Of a stretch of DNA of 14,095 bases, positions 12,970-14,095 are shown one piece after another. The notes beneath the pieces were generated by a model that made no database searches, was not told the origin of the DNA, and saw only the letters and a program-made list of their open reading frames with translations. Each line of letters starts with the position of its first letter. Position 1 is the first letter of the stretch. This DNA is from Candidatus Omnitrophota bacterium (GTDB lineage: Bacteria > Omnitrophota > Gorgyraeia > Gygaellales > Profunditerraquicolaceae), in assembly GCA_026387555.1 (NCBI GenBank), contig JAPLLM010000045.1, forward strand, positions 1 through 14,095, read 5' to 3'. The translations under genes and the position numbers were made by a program.

Positions 12970-13888
12970 TATATAAGAAATAATGCAAGGCTGGAATATT
13001 AACGAACATCAGCAATATTATTAAAATAATGACCAAGAATACATAGAACATAAATAACCTTTCCCGAAGTAAATATTCCGGTCTTTGCGTAGCTGAATTA
13101 GGCTTAAATGACAAATAAAAATACCAGGTAAATAATATAGCAATAGCTGGGAGACTCAACAATAGTTCGATGCGGTATTTAACCAAGAAAATACCGATAA
13201 AAAAACAAGCAAAGTTAGCATAAAGAAAAGTCGAGATCAATAATCTTTTCTGGTTGTAATATTTAAAACTTTTACGATAAGCCACAGCTAAATCATGATT
13301 TTTTATAAAACGGAACTCCGAATATCGCTTTACGTTCATAAGGAAAGCTCCACCTGTCCAATAGATCAATAGCAGACTTAAAAATGGCAAAGAATTACTA
13401 GTTACTACAGTCCACCCTAGTATTAAACGGATGGGGTTATCGAATGATTCTGTTATGACATCTAAAAATGCTATATCTTTAGTCCGGAACGGCTTAACGT
13501 TATAGAGAATACCCATGATTATGAACAGAACCGAAGCTAATAAAAAACGGAGTGAAACCATCCGGGCAAGAAGGATACCGACAACGGAAAAAATAATGTA
13601 TTCTGCATAGACCCAAAAAGGATTTAAATTTCCGGTAACTGATGGTCTACTTTTCTTTATGGGGTGATATTTATCAGAATCCGAATCCAACCATTCATTT
13701 AAAACATAATTAGCTGAAGAAATTAAACATGTACTCATAAAACCGATTATCAAAACAAACCAAAAGCTGCTTAATGGCACCTTGCTAAAAACCGCTGCGA
13801 TAATTGTCCCCGGGATCATAAAAAAATTCTTAAACCAGTCTTTTGGACGGGCAATAGCAATATAGTACTTAATACCGGATTTATTCAT
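12947..13888 (-). CDS. UbiA-family prenyltransferase resembling decaprenyl-phosphate phosphoribosyltransferase
   Basis: This 313-residue membrane enzyme has about eight or nine helices. Features point to the DPPR-synthase branch of UbiA (the branch of mycobacterial Rv3806c), which transfers phosphoribose from PRPP to a polyprenyl phosphate. They are ARPKDWFKN near the N-terminus (13-21) and the first Asp-rich motif NEWLDSDSDKYHP (64-76; N64, E65, D68, D72) followed by KKSRPSVTG (78-86), the HP-K-RP-G pattern of this branch. LDVITESFDNPIRLILG (142-158) is the second motif region. The usual ND of the first motif is NE here. In bacteria without arabinogalactan such genes may feed other polyprenyl-linked sugar modifications. 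It overlaps the HAD gene by 23 nt. It is AT-rich compared with the central region. Confidence 0.78.
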   Translation of the reverse strand: MNKSGIKYYIAIARPKDWFKNFFMIPGTIIAAVFSKVPLSSFWFVLIIGFMSTCLISSANYVLNEWLDSDSDKYHPIKKSRPSVTGNLNPFWVYAEYIIFSVVGILLARMVSLRFLLASVLFIIMGILYNVKPFRTKDIAFLDVITESFDNPIRLILGWTVVTSNSLPFLSLLLIYWTGGAFLMNVKRYSEFRFIKNHDLAVAYRKSFKYYNQKRLLISTFLYANFACFFIGIFLVKYRIELLLSLPAIAILFTWYFYLSFKPNSATQRPEYLLRERLFMFYVFLVIILIILLMFVNIPALHYFLYNEFIPTR

Positions 13889-13917
13889 TCTTAAATAACC
13901 CCTCTATCCCGAACAAT

Positions 13918-13923
13918 ATTATA
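13918..13923 (-). promoter_or_regulatory. Possible -10 box upstream of the UbiA/HAD pair
   Basis: A perfect TATAAT occurs on the minus strand 29 nt before the ATG at 13888, with GAGGGG about 10 nt before the start as a weak ribosome binding site. No acceptable -35 hexamer is found 16-18 nt further upstream, so this is only a candidate. Confidence 0.25.
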
Positions 13924-13989
13924 TGGTATTTACACATCTCTTCGGTTTATGACTACGGATGATAGCCTAATGCCCCACCTTAAGGCCTC

Positions 13990-14095
13990 TCAACCAAGTG
14001 TGCCAATAAAAACAGCGATCTCTCTCACCCAAATAAAAGTAAAGACCAAACAAACCCCTATAGCTAAGTAAAATTCATTACTCTTTTTTAATCGC
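13990..14095 (-). CDS. C-terminal end of an unidentified membrane protein (cut by window edge)
   Basis: An open frame enters from the right edge and ends at TGA 13992-13990; 34 codons are visible. The peptide is RLKKSNEF followed by a hydrophobic helix (YLAIGVCLVFTFIW) and VREIAVFIGTLG. A basic stretch followed by one membrane helix and a short tail fits the end of a polytopic membrane protein transcribed in the same direction as the UbiA/HAD pair, about 100 nt upstream of it. The family cannot be named from this fragment, and a chance open frame is not excluded. Confidence 0.4.
   Translation of the reverse strand, partial: RLKKSNEFYLAIGVCLVFTFIWVREIAVFIGTLG

Noticed and set aside
13967..13989. 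Imperfect hairpin (GCCTAA ... TTAAGGC) after the right-edge membrane gene
   Set aside because: The arms are short and bulged, and no T tract follows on either strand, so a terminator is not supported.

Overview
The window reads as a bacterial chromosome segment from a Gram-negative (two-membrane) organism. It encodes an outer-membrane beta-barrel, a Wza-type polysaccharide export protein and several exported proteins. By eye the GC content is about 45%. Genes are tightly packed, with many 1-4 nt overlaps, several starts without a Shine-Dalgarno, and some TTG starts. The gene style resembles a deep-branching, probably metagenome-derived lineage such as Omnitrophota (old OP3). That assignment is a guess from style, not shown by any marker gene here.

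Layout. (1) Positions 1-2575, minus strand: an exopolysaccharide export operon read as PilZ/beta-barrel fusion, then Wza-like export protein, then a Wzz-like chain-length protein cut by the left edge. (2) Positions 2654-7520, minus strand: seven overlapping or abutting genes that look like one operon. They are a MenA/UbiA prenyltransferase, a type II NADH dehydrogenase-like flavoprotein, a DoxX protein, and a complete Co/Ni ECF transporter (CbiM, a PDGLE-type small subunit, CbiQ, CbiO with a His-rich tail). (3) A 42-bp divergent gap holding a palindrome. (4) Positions 7563-9439, plus strand: a trans-polyprenyl diphosphate synthase overlapping ispH. (5) Positions 9513-11242, plus strand: cstA behind a near-perfect sigma70 promoter but broken by a frameshift near 10.64 kb. 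(6) Positions 11171-12108, minus strand: two small exported proteins of unknown function. The second gene converges on and overlaps the cstA 3' end. (7) Positions 12265-14095, minus strand and visibly more AT-rich: a HAD phosphatase, a UbiA-type prenyltransferase resembling decaprenyl-phosphate phosphoribosyltransferase, and the last 34 codons of an unidentified membrane protein.

How the genes fit together. IspH makes IPP/DMAPP, the polyprenyl synthase elongates them to a tail, MenA can attach that tail to a naphthoquinone head, and the NDH-2 homologue can reduce the resulting quinone. Regions 2-4 together therefore form a quinone/isoprenoid locus with a minimal NADH:quinone entry point. A cobalt/nickel importer is attached to the same transcript.

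The most unusual items are: a c-di-GMP-type PilZ domain joined through an internal signal-peptide-like segment to an outer-membrane barrel; start codons that sit at the predicted transcription start (leaderless mRNAs); a palindrome in the divergent promoter; and an exported LSm-like/STI1-like protein. I see no tRNA, rRNA, CRISPR array, insertion sequence, integrase or convincing intrinsic terminator. No gene-free stretch exceeds 300 bases.
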